DNA of 64,000 nucleotides from Chrysopilus asiliformis (taxonomy: Eukaryota > Arthropoda > Insecta > Diptera > Rhagionidae), in assembly GCA_964034945.1 (NCBI GenBank), contig OZ035964.1, positions 8,511,942 to 8,575,941 on the forward strand. The letters are read 5' to 3'. A model generated the notes under the pieces. That model ran no database searches. It was not told the DNA's origin and worked only from the letters and a program-made list of their open reading frames with translations. The position numbers and the translations under genes were made by a program. Shown here piece by piece: positions 36,401-47,400 of this stretch (the first letter of the stretch is position 1; each line of letters starts with the position of its first letter).

Positions 36401-39400
36401 CCCAAAATCGCCAGTGGGTGCTGCTACATGCCCCAGAGCACCCAAAATCGCCAGTGGGTGCTGCTACAGGCCCCAGAGCACCCAAAATTTGCCAGTGGGT
36501 GCTGCGACAGGCCCCGGAGCACCCAAAATTTGCCACTGGGTGCTGCTACAGGCCTCGGAGCACCCACAAATCGCCCGTGGGTGCTGCTACATGCCCCAGA
36601 GCACCCAAAATCGCCAGTGGGTGCTGCTACAGGCCCTGGAGCACCCAAAATCGCCAGTGGATGCTGCTACATGCCCCAGAGCACTCAAAAATCGCCCGTG
36701 GGTGCTGCTACAGGCCCCGGAGCACCCACAAATCGCCTATGGGTGCTGCTACAGGCCCCGGAGCACTCAAAATTCGCCAGTGGGTGCTGTTACAGGGCTC
36801 GGAGCACCCAAAAATCGCCCATTGGTGCTGCTACAGGCCCCGGAGCACCCAAAAATCGCCAGTGGGTGCTGCTACAGGCCCCGGAGCACCCAAAAATCGC
36901 CAGTGGGTGCTGCTGCAGGTCCCGGAGCACCCAAAAATCGCCAGTGGGTGCTGCTACAGGCCTCGGAGCACCCACAAATCGCCTATGGGTGCTGCTACAG
37001 GCCCCGGAGCACTCAAAATTCGCCAGTGGGTGCTGTTACAGGGCCCGGAGCACCCAAAAATCGCCCATTGGTGCTGCTACAGGCCCCGGAGCACCCAAAA
37101 ATCGCCAGTGGGTGCTGCTACAGGCCCCGGAGCACCCAAAAATCGCCAGTGGGTGCTGCTACAGGCCTCGGAGCACCCAAAAATCGCTACAGGCCCCGGA
37201 GCACCCAAAATTTGCCAGTGGGTGCTGCTACAGGCCCCGGAGCACCCAAAATTTGCCAGTGGGTGCTGCTACAGGCCCCGGAGCACCCAAAATCGCCAGT
37301 GGATGCTGCTACAGGCCCCGGAGCACCCAAAAATCGCCCGGGGCTGCTTCTACAGGCCCTGGAGCGGCCAAAAACCACCAGGGGCTGCTGCTGCAAGCCC
37401 TGGAGCACCCAAAAATCGCCCGTGGGTGCTGCTACTTGCCCCAGAGCACCCAAAATCGCCAGTGGGTGCTGCTACAGGCCCCAGAGCACCCACAAATCGC
37501 CCGTGGGTGTTGCTACAGGCCCCAGAGCACCCAAAAATCGCCAGTGGGTGCTGCTACATGCCCCAGAGCACTCAAAAATCGCCCGTGGGTGCTGCTACAG
37601 GCCCCGGAGCACCCACAAATCGCCCATGGGTGCTGCTACAGCCCCTGGAGCGCCCCAAAATCCCCTGTAGGCGCTGCTACAGCCCCTGGAGCGCCCCAAA
37701 AACCCCTGCAGGCGCTGCTACAGCCCCTGGAGCGCCCTAAAAACTCCAGCGGGTGCTGCTACAGGCCCCAGAGCACCCAAAATCGCCAGTGGGTGCTGCG
37801 ACAGGCCCCAGAGCACCCAAAATCGCCAGTGGGCTGCTTTGGAGCGGTCAAAAATCGCCAGGGGCTGCTGCTGCAGGCCCTGGAGTGGCCAGAAACCGCC
37901 GGGGCTGCTGCTACAGGCCCCAGAGCACCCAAAATTTGCCACTGGGTGCTGCTACAGGCCTCGGAGCACCCACAAATCGCCCGTGGGTGCTGCTACATGC
38001 CCCAGAGCACCCAAAATCGCCAGTGGGTGCTGCTACAGGCCCCAGAGCACCCAAAATTTGCCAGTGGGTGCTGCGACAGGCCCCGGAGCACCCAAAATTT
38101 GCCACTGGGTGCTGCTACAGGCCTCGGAGCACCCACAAATCGCCCGTGGGTGCTGCTACATGCCCCAGAGCACCCAAAATCGCCAGTGGGTGCTGCTACA
38201 GGCCCCAGAGCACCCAAAATCGCCAGTGGGTGCTGCTACATGCCCCAGAGCACTCAAAAATCGCCCGTGGGTGCTGCTACAGGCCCCGGAGCACCCACAA
38301 ATCGCCTATGGGTGCTGCTACAGGCCCCGGAGCACTCAAAATTCGCCAGTGGGTGCTGTTACAGGGCCCGGAGCACCCAAAAATCGCCCATTGGTGCTGC
38401 TACAGGCCCCGGAGCACCCAAAAATCGCCAGTGGGTGCTGCTACAGGCCCCGGAGCACCCAAAAATCGCCAGTGGGTGCTGCTGCAGGTCCCGGAGCACC
38501 CAAAAATCGCCAGTGGATGCTGCTACAGGCCTCGGAGCACCCAAAAATCGCTACAGGCCCCGGAGCACCCAAAATTTGCCAGTGGGTGCTGCTACAGGCC
38601 CCGGAGCACCCAAAATTTGCAAGTGGGTGCTGCTACAGGCCCTGGAGCACTCAAAATTCACCAGTGGGTGCTGCTACAGGCCCTGGAGCACCCAAAATCG
38701 CCAGTGGATGCTGCTACAGGCCCCGGAGCACCCAAAAATCGCCCGGGGCTGCTTCTACAGGCCCTGGAGCGGCCAAAAACCACCAGGGGCTGCTGCTGCA
38801 AGCCCTGGAGCACCCCAAAATCGGCAGGGGCTGCTGCTGCAGGCGCTGGAGCACCCCAAAATCGGCAGGGGCTGCTGCTGCAGGCCCTGGAGCGGCCAAA
38901 AATCGCCAGGGGCTGCTGCTGCAGGCCCTGGAGCGGCCAAAAATCGCCAGGGGCTGCTGCTGCATGCCTGGCAGCATGCGCTGCTACAGCCCCTGGAGCG
39001 CCCCAAAAACCCCAGCGGGCGCTGCTACAGCCCCTGGAGCGCCCCAAAAACCCCAGCGGGCGCTGCTACAGCCCCTGGAGCACCCTAAAAACCCCAGCGG
39101 GCGCTGCTACAGCCCCTGGAGCGCCCCAAAAACCCCAGCGGGCGCTGCTACAGCCCCTGGAGCGCCCCAAAATCCCCTGTAGGCGCTGCTACAGCCCCTG
39201 GAGCGCCCCAAAAACCCCTGCAGGCGCTGCTACAGCCCCTGGACCGCCACGAAAACCCCTGCAGGCGCTGCTACAGCCCCTGGAGCGCCCCAAAAACCCA
39301 AGCTGGAGAGCCCCAAAAACCCCTGAGCGCCCCAAAAACCCCAGCGGGCGCTGCTACAGCCCCTGGACCGCCACGAAAACCCCTGCAGGCGCTGCTACAG

Positions 39401-41412
39401 CCCCTGGAGCGCCCCAAAAACCCCAGCGGGCGCTGCTACAGCCCCTGGAGCGCCCCAAAAACCCCAGCGGGCGCTGCTACAGCCCCTGGAGCGCCCCAAA
39501 AACCCCAGCGGGCGCTGCTACAGCCCCTGGACCGCCACGAAAACCCCTGCGGGCGCTGCTACAGCACCTGGAGCGCCCCAAAAACCCCAGCGGGCGCTGC
39601 TACAGCCTCTGGAGCGCCCCAAAAACCCCAGCGGGCGCTGCTACAGCCCCTGGACCGCCCCAAAAACCCCTGCAGGCGCTGCTACAGCCCCTGGACCGCC
39701 ACGAAAACCCCTGCAGGCGCTGCTACAGCCCCTGGAGCGCCCCAAAAACCCCAGCGGGCGCTGCTACAGCCCCTGGACCGCCACGAAAACCCCTGCAGGC
39801 GCTGCTACAGCCCCTGGAGCGCCCCAAAAACCCCAGCGGGCGCTGCTACAGCCCCTGGAGCGCCCCAAAAACCCCAGCGGGCGCTGCTACAGCCCCTGGA
39901 GCACCTTAAAAACCCCAGCGGGCGCTGCTACAGCCCCTGGAGCGCCCCAAAAACCCCAGCGGGCGCTGCTACAGCCCCTGGACCGCCACGAAAACCCCTG
40001 GAGCGCCCCAAAAACCCCAGCGGGCGCTGCTACAGCCCCTGGACCGCCACGAAAACCCCTGCAGGCGCTGCTACAGCCCCTGGAGCGCCCCAAAAACCCC
40101 AGCGGGCGCTGCTACAGCCCCTGGACCGCCCCAAAAACCCCTGCAGGCGCTGCTACAGCCCCTGGACCGCCACGAAAACCCCTGCAGGCGCTGCTACAGC
40201 CCCTGGAGCGCCCCAAAAACCCCAGCGGGCGCTGCTACAGCCCCTGGACCGCCACGAAAACCCCTGCAGGCGCTGCTACAGCCCCTGGAGCGCCCCAAAA
40301 ACCCCAGCGGGCGCTGCTACAGCCCCTGGAGCGCCCCAAAAACCCCAGCGGGCGCTGCTACAGCCCCTGGAGCACCCTAAAAACCCCAGCGGGCGCTGCT
40401 ACAGCCCCTGGAGCGCCCCAAAAACCCCAGCGGGCGCTGCTACAGCCCCTGGACCGCCACGAAAACCCCTGGAGCGCCCCAAAAACCCCAGCGGGCGCTG
40501 CTACAGCCCCTGGACCGCCACGAAAACCCCTGCAGGCGCTGCTACAGCCCCTGGAGCGCCCCAAAAACCCCAGCGGGCGCTGCTACAGCCCCTGGAGCGC
40601 CCCAAAAACCCCAGCGGGCGCTGCTACAGCCCCTGGACCGCCACGAAAACCCCTGCGGGCGCTGCTACAGCCCATGGAGCGCCCCAAAAACCCCAGCGGG
40701 CGCTGCTACAGCCTCTGGAGCGCCCCAAAAACCCCAGCGGGCGCTGCTACAGCCCCTGGACCGCCCCAAAAACCCCTGCAGGCGCTGCTACAGCCCCTGG
40801 ACCGCCACGAAAACCCCTGCAGGCGCTGCTACAGCCCCTGGAGCGCCCCAAAAACCCCAGCGGGCGCTGCTACAGCCCCTGGACCGCCACGAAAACCCCT
40901 GCAGGCGCTGCTACAGCCCCTGGAGCGCCCCAAAAACCCCAGCGGGCGCTGCTACAGCCCCTGGAGCGCCCCAAAAACCCCAGCGGGCGCTGCTACAGCC
41001 CCTGGAGCACCCTAAAAACCCCAGCGGGCGCTGCTACAGCCCCTGGAGCGCCCCAAAAACCCCAGCGGGCGCTGCTACAGCCCCTGGAGCGCCCCAAAAA
41101 CCCCAGCGGGCGCTGCTACAGCCCCTGGAGCGCCCCAAAAACCCCAGCGGGCGCTGCTACAGCTCCAGCGGGCGCTGCTACAGCCCCTGGAGCACCCTAA
41201 AAACCCCAGCGGGCGCTGCTACAGCCCCTGGAGCGCCCCAAAAACCCCAACGGGCGCTTCTACAGCCCCTGGAGCGCCCCAAAAACCCCAGCGGGCGCAG
41301 CTACAGCCCCTGGACCGCCACGAAAACCCCCGCAGGCGCTGCTACAGCCCCTGGACCGCCACGAAAACCCATGCAGGCGCTGCTACAGCCCCTGGAGCGC
41401 CCCAAAAACCCC
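27396..41412 (+). repeat. GC-rich 41-bp satellite, left half
   Basis: Head-to-tail units of 40-41 bp. Class A: GGGTGCTGCTACAGGCCCCG then GAGCACCCAAAAATCGCCAGT. Class B: GGGCGCTGCTACAGCCCCTG then GAGCGCCCCAAAAACCCCAGC. Minor classes have GGCTGCT/AGC(A/G)GCC or ACCGCCACGAAAACC. A dominates 27.4-34.7 and 36.0-38.9 kb, B the rest. Long frames (up to about 1,000 codons) are open in all three plus frames, because 41 is not a multiple of 3 and the consensus has no stop in any phase. I regard them as by-products of the repeat, not genes. Multi-unit blocks recur (for example 34168-34353 at 38359-38544). Confidence 0.97.
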
Positions 41413-41466
41413 AGCGGGCGCTGCTACATCCCCTGGAGCACCCTAAAAACCCCAGCCGGCGCTGTA
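41413..41466. other. Spacer at the centre of the GC-satellite inversion
   Basis: 54 bp separate arms that match in inverted orientation: 41238-41412 against 41467-41641, centre 41439.5. Rare variants CCCATGCAGG, GGGCGCAGCTAC and CCAACGGGCGCTTCTAC occur once on each side at mirrored positions, so this is a true inversion point and not two arrays that happen to face each other. Confidence 0.9.
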
Positions 41467-44400
41467 GGGGTTTTTGGGGCGCTCCAGGGGCTGTAGCAGC
41501 GCCTGCATGGGTTTTCGTGGCGGTCCAGGGGCTGTAGCAGCGCCTGCGGGGGTTTTCGTGGCGGTCCAGGGGCTGTAGCTGCGCCCGCTGGGGTTTTTGG
41601 GGCGCTCCAGGGGCTGTAGAAGCGCCCGTTGGGGTTTTTGGGGCGCTCCAGGGGCTGCAGCAGCGCCTGCGGGGGTTTTCGTGGCGGTCCAGGGGCTGTA
41701 GCTGCGCCCGTCCAGGGGCTGTAGCAGCGCCCGCTGGGGTTTTTGGGGCGCTCCAGGGGCTGTAGCAGCGCCTGCAGGGGTTTTTGGGGCGCTCCAGGGG
41801 CTGTAGCAGCGCCCGCTGCGGTTTTTGGGGCGCTCCAGGGGCTGTAGCAGCGCCCGCTGGGGTTTTTGGGGCGCTCCAGGGGCTGTAGCAGCGCCCGCTG
41901 GGGTTTTTGGGGCGCTCCAGGGGCTGTAGCAGCGCCCGCTGGGGTTTTTGGGGCGCTCCAGGGGCTGTAGCAGCGCCTGCAGGGGTTTTCGTGGCGGTCC
42001 ATGGGCTGTAGCAGCGTCTGCAGGGGTTTTTGGGGCGCTCCAGGGGCTGTAGCAGCGCCCGCTGGGGTTTTTGGGGCGCTCCAGGGGCTGTAGCAGCGCC
42101 TGCAGGGGTTTTTAGCGCGGTCTAGCGGCTGTAGCAGCGCCCGCTGGGGTTTTTGGGGCGCTCCAGGGGCTGTAGCAGCGCCTGCAGGGGTTTTTAGCGC
42201 GGTCTAGCGGCTGTAGCAGCGCCCGCTGGGGTTTTTGGGGCGCTCCAGGGGCTGTAGCAGCGCCTGCAGGGGTTTTTAGCGCGGTCTAGCGGCTGTAGCA
42301 GCGCCTGCAGGGGTTTTTGGGGCGCTCCAGGCGCTGTAGCAGCGCCCGCTGGGGTTTTTGGGGCGGTCCAGGGGCTGTAGCAGCGCCCGCTGGGGTTTTT
42401 GGGGCTCCAGAAGCTGTAGCAGCGCCCGCTGGGGTTTTTGGGGTGCTCCAGGGGCTGTAGCAGCGCCTGGAGGGGTTTTCGTGGCGGTCCAGGAGCTGCA
42501 GCAGCGCCTGCTGGGGTTTTCGTGGCGCTCCAGGGGCTGTAGCAGCGCCTGCAGGGGTTTTTGGGGCGCTCCAGGGGCTGTAGCAGCGCCTGCAGGGGTT
42601 TTTGGGGCGCTCCAGGGGCTGTAGCAGCGCCCGCTGGGGTTTTTGGGGCGCTCCAGGGGCTGTAGCAGCGCCTGCAGGGGTTTTTGGGGCGCTCCAGGGG
42701 CTGTAGCAGCGCCCGCTGGGGTTTTTGGGGCGCTCCAGGGGCTGTAGCAGCGCCTGCAGGGGTTTTTGGGGCGCTCCAGGGGCTGTAGCAGCGCCTGCAG
42801 GGGTTTTTGGGGCGCTCCAGGGGCTGTAGCAGCGCCCGCTGGGGTTTTTGGGGCGCTCCAGGGGCTGTAGCAGCGCCCGCTGGGGTTTTCGCGGCGGTCC
42901 AGGGGCTGTAGCAGCACCCGCTGGGGTTTTTGGGGCGCTCCAGGGGCTGTAGCAGCGCCCGCTGGGGTTTTTGGCTGCTCCAGGGCCTGTAGCACCAGCC
43001 CCTGGCGGTTTTTGGCTCAGCACCCGCTGGGGTTTTTGGAGCGCTCCAGGGGCTGTAGCAGCGCCCGCTGGGGTTTTTGGCTGCTCCAGGGTCTGTAGCA
43101 GCAGCCCCTGGCGGTTCTTGGCTGGTCCAGGGCCTGTAGCAGCAGCCCTGGCGGTCTTTGGCTGGTCCAGGGCCTGTAGCAGCGCCCGCTGGGGTTTTCG
43201 TGGCGGTCCAGGTGCTGTAGCAGTGCCCGCTGGGGATTTCGTGGCGGTCCAGGGGCTGTAGCAGCGCCCGCTGGGGATTTCGTGGCGGTCCAGGGGCTGC
43301 AGGGGTTTATGTGGCGGTCCAGGGGCTGTAGCAGCGCCTGCAGGGGTTTTCGTGGCTGTCCAGGGGCTGTAGCAGCGCCTGCAGGGGTTTTCGTGGCGGT
43401 CCAGGAGCTGTAGCAGCGCATGCTGCAGCACCCACTGGCGATTTTTGGGTGCTCCGGGGCCTGTAGCAGCACCCACTGGCAATTTTTGTGTGCTCCGGGG
43501 CCTCCAGGGGCTGTAGCAGCGCCTGCAGGGGTTTTCGTGGCGGTCCATGGGCTGTAGCAGCGTCTGCAGGGGTTTTTGGGGCGCTCCAGGGGCTGTAGCA
43601 GCGCCCGCTGGGGTTTTTGGGGCGCTCCAGGGGCTGTAGCAGCGCCTGCAGGGGTTTTTAGCGCGGTCTAGCGGCTGTAGCAGCGCCCGCTGGGGTTTTT
43701 GGGGCGCTCCAGGGGCTGTAGCAGCGCCTGCAGGGGTTTTTAGCGCGGTCTAGCGGCTGTAGCAGCGCCCGCTGGGGTTTTTGGGGCGCTCCAGGGGCTG
43801 TAGCAGCGCCTGCAGGGGTTTTTAGCGCGGTCTAGCGGCTGTAGCAGCGCCTGCAGGGGTTTTTGGGGCGCTCCAGGCGCTGTAGCAGCGCCCGCTGGGG
43901 TTTTTGGGGCGCTCCAGGGGCTGTAGCAGCGCCCGCTGGGGTTTTTGGGGCGGTCCAGGGGCTGTAGCAGCGCCCGCTGGGGTTTTTGGGGCTCCAGAAG
44001 CTGTAGCAGCGCCCGCTGGGGTTTTTGGGGTGCTCCAGGGGCTGTAGCAGCGCCTGGAGGGGTTTTCGTGGCGGTCCAGGAGCTGCAGCAGCGCCTGCTG
44101 GGGTTTTCGTGGCGCTCCAGGGGCTGTAGCAGCGCCTGCAGGGGTTTTTGGGGCGCTCCAGGGGCTGTAGCAGCGCCTGCAGGGGTTTTTGGGGCGCTCC
44201 AGGGGCTGTAGCAGCGCCCGCTGGGGTTTTTGGGGCGCTCCAGGGGCTGTAGCAGCGCCTGCAGGGGTTTTTGGGGCGCTCCAGGGGCTGTAGCAGCGCC
44301 CGCTGGGGTTTTTGGGGCGCTCCAGGGGCTGTAGCAGCGCCTGCAGGGGTTTTTGGGGCGCTCCAGGGGCTGTAGCAGCGCCTGCAGGGGTTTTTGGGGC

Positions 44401-47400
44401 GCTCCAGGGGCTGTAGCAGCGCCCGCTGGGGTTTTTGGGGCGCTCCAGGGGCTGTAGCAGCGCCCGCTGGGGTTTTCGCGGCGGTCCAGGGGCTGTAGCA
44501 GCACCCGCTGGGGTTTTTGGGGCGCTCCAGGGGCTGTAGCAGCGCCCGCTGGGGTTTTTGGCTGCTCCAGGGCCTGTAGCACCAGCCCCTGGCGGTTTTT
44601 GGCTCAGCACCCGCTGGGGTTTTTGGAGCGCTCCAGGGGCTGTAGCAGCGCCCGCTGGGGTTTTTGGCTGCTCCAGGGTCTGTAGCAGCAGCCCCTGGCG
44701 GTTCTTGGCTGGTCCAGGGCCTGTAGCAGCAGCCCTGGCGGTCTTTGGCTGGTCCAGGGCCTGTAGCAGCGCCCGCTGGGGTTTTCGTGGCGGTCCAGGT
44801 GCTGTAGCAGTGCCCGCTGGGGATTTCGTGGCGGTCCAGGGGCTGTAGCAGCGCCCGCTGGGGATTTCGTGGCGGTCCAGGGGCTGTAGCAGCGCCCGTT
44901 GGGGTTTTTGGGGCGCTCCAGAGGCTGTAGCAGCGCCCGCTGGGGTTTTTGGGGCGCTCCAGGGGCTGTAGCAGCGCCCGCTGGGGTTTTTGGGGCGCTC
45001 CAGGGGCTGTAGCGCCGCCTGCAGGGGTTTATGTGGCGGTCCAGGGGCTGTAGCAGCGCCTGCAGGGGTTTTCGTGGCTGTCCAGGGGCTGTAGCAGCGC
45101 CTGCAGGGGTTTTCGTGGCGGTCCAGGAGCTGTAGCAGCGCATGCTGCAGCACCCACTGGCGATTTTTGGGTGCTCCGGGGCCTGTAGCAGCACCCACTG
45201 GCAATTTTTGTGTGCTCCGGGGCCTGTAGCAGCACCCACTGGCAATTTTTGGGTGCTCCGGGGCCTGTAGCAGCACCCACTGGCAATTTTTGGGTGCTCC
45301 CGGGCCTGTAGCAGCACCCACTGAGGATTTTTGGGTGCTCCGGGGCCTGTAGCAGCGCCCGCTGGGGTTTTCGTGGCGGTCCAGGTGCTGTAGCAGTGCC
45401 CGCTGGGGATTTCGTGGCGGTCCAGGGGCTGTAGCAGCGCCCGCTGGGGTTTTTGGGGCGCTCCAGGGGCTGTAGCAGCGCCTGCAGGGGTTTTCGTGGC
45501 GGTCCAGGGGCTGTAGCAGCGCCTGCAGGGGTTTTTGGGGCGGTCCAGGGGCTGTAGCAGCGCCCGCTGGGGTTTTTGGGGCGTTCCAGAGGCTGTAGCA
45601 GCGCCCGCTGGAGTTTTTGGGGCGCTCCAGGGGCTGTAGCAGCGCCCGCAGGGGTTTTCGTGGCGGTCCAGGGGCTGTAGCAGCGCCCGCTGGGGATTTC
45701 GTGGCGGTCCAGGGGCTGTAGCAGCGCCCGCTGGGGTTTTTGGGGCGCTCCAGAGGCTGTAGCAGCGCCCGCTGGGGTTTTTGGGGCGCTCCAGGGGCTG
45801 TAGCAGCGCCCGCTGGGGTTTTTGGGGCGCTCCAGGGGCTGTAGCGCCGCCTGCAGGGGTTTATGTGGCGGTCCAGGGGCTGTAGCAGCGCCTGCAGGGG
45901 TTTTTGGGGCGGTCCAGGGGCTGTAGCAGCGCCCGCTGGGGTTTTTGGGGCGCTCCAGGGGCTGTAGCAGCGCCCGCTGGGGTTTTTGGGGCGCTCCAGG
46001 GGCTGTAGCAGCGCCTGCAGGGGTTTTCGTGGCGGTCCAGGGGCTGTAGCAGCGCCTGCAGGGGTTTTTGGGGCGCTCCAGGGGCTGTAGCAGCGCCCGC
46101 TGGGGTTTTTGGGGCGCTCCAGGGGCTGTAGCAGCGCCCACTGGGGTTTTTGGGGCGCTCCAGGGGCCGTAGGGGCTGTAGCAGCGCCCGCTGGGGTTTT
46201 GGGGCGCCCGCTTTTGGGGCGCGCTCTAGGGGCTGTAGCAGCGCCTGCAGGGGTTTTTAGCGCGGTCTAGCGGCTGTAGCAGCGCCCGCTGGGGTTTTTG
46301 GGGCGCTCCAGGGGCTGTAGCAGCGCCTGCAGGGGTTTTTAGCGCGGTCTAGCGGCTGTAGCAGCGCCCGCTGGGGTTTTTGGGGCGCTCCAGGGGCCGT
46401 AGGGGCTGTAGCAGCGCCTGCAGGGGTTTTCGTGGCGGTCCAGGGGCTGTAGCAGCGCCTGCAGGGGTTTTTGGGGCGCTCCAGGCGCTGTAGCAGCGCC
46501 TGCAGGGGTTTTCGTGGCGGTCCAGGGGCTGTAGCAGCGCCTGCAGGGGTTTTTGGGGCGCTCCAGGGGCTGTAGCAGCGCCCGCTGGGGTTTTTGGGGC
46601 GCTCCAGGGGCTGTAGCAGCGCCCGCTGGGGTTTTTGGGGCGCTCCAGGGGCTGTAGCAGCGCCTGCAGGGGTTTTCGTGGCGGTCCAGGGGCTGTAGCA
46701 GCGTCTGCAGGGGTTTTTGGGGCGCTCCAGGGTCTGTAGCAGCGCCCGCTGGGGTTTTTGGGGCGCTCCAGGGGCTGTAGCAGCGCCTGCAGGGGTTTTT
46801 AGCGCGGTCTAGCGGCTGTAGCAGCGCCCGCTGGGGTTTTTGGGGCGCTCCAGGGGCTGTAGCAGCGCCTGCAGGGGTTTTTAGCGCGGTCTAGCGGCTG
46901 TAGCAGCGCCCGCTGGGGTTTTTGGGGCGCTCCAGGGGCTGTAGCAGCGCCTGCAGGGGTTTTTAGCGCGGTCTAGCGGCTGTAGCAGCGCCTGCAGGGG
47001 TTTTTGGGGCGCTCCAGGCGCTGTAGCAGCGCCCGCTGGGGTTTTTGGGGCGCTCCAGGGGCTGTAGCAGCGCCCGCTGGGGTTTTTGGGGCGGTCCAGG
47101 GGCTGTAGCAGCGCCCGCTGGGGTTTTTGGGGCTCCAGAAGCTGTAGCAGCGCCCGCTGGGGTTTTTGGGGCGCTCCAGGGGCTGTAGCAGCGCCTGGAG
47201 GGGTTTTCGTGGCGGTCCAGGAGCTGCAGCAGCGCCTGCTGGGGTTTTCGTGGCGCTCCAGGGGCTGTAGCAGCGCCTGCAGGGGTTTTTGGGGCGCTCC
47301 AGGCGCTGTAGCAGCGCCTGCAGGGGTTTTCGTGGCGGTCCAGGGGCTGTAGCAGCGCCTGCAGGGGTTTTTGGGGCGCTGTAGCAGCGCCTGCAGGGGT

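Noticed and set aside
27377..41015. Very long open frames (500-1,014 codons) in all three plus frames of the GC satellite
   Set aside because: The 41-bp unit has no stop in any phase and rotates through the frames, so every frame is open at once and yields the same 41-residue period. Several start at GTG or inside units. No codon bias or domain separates one frame from another.
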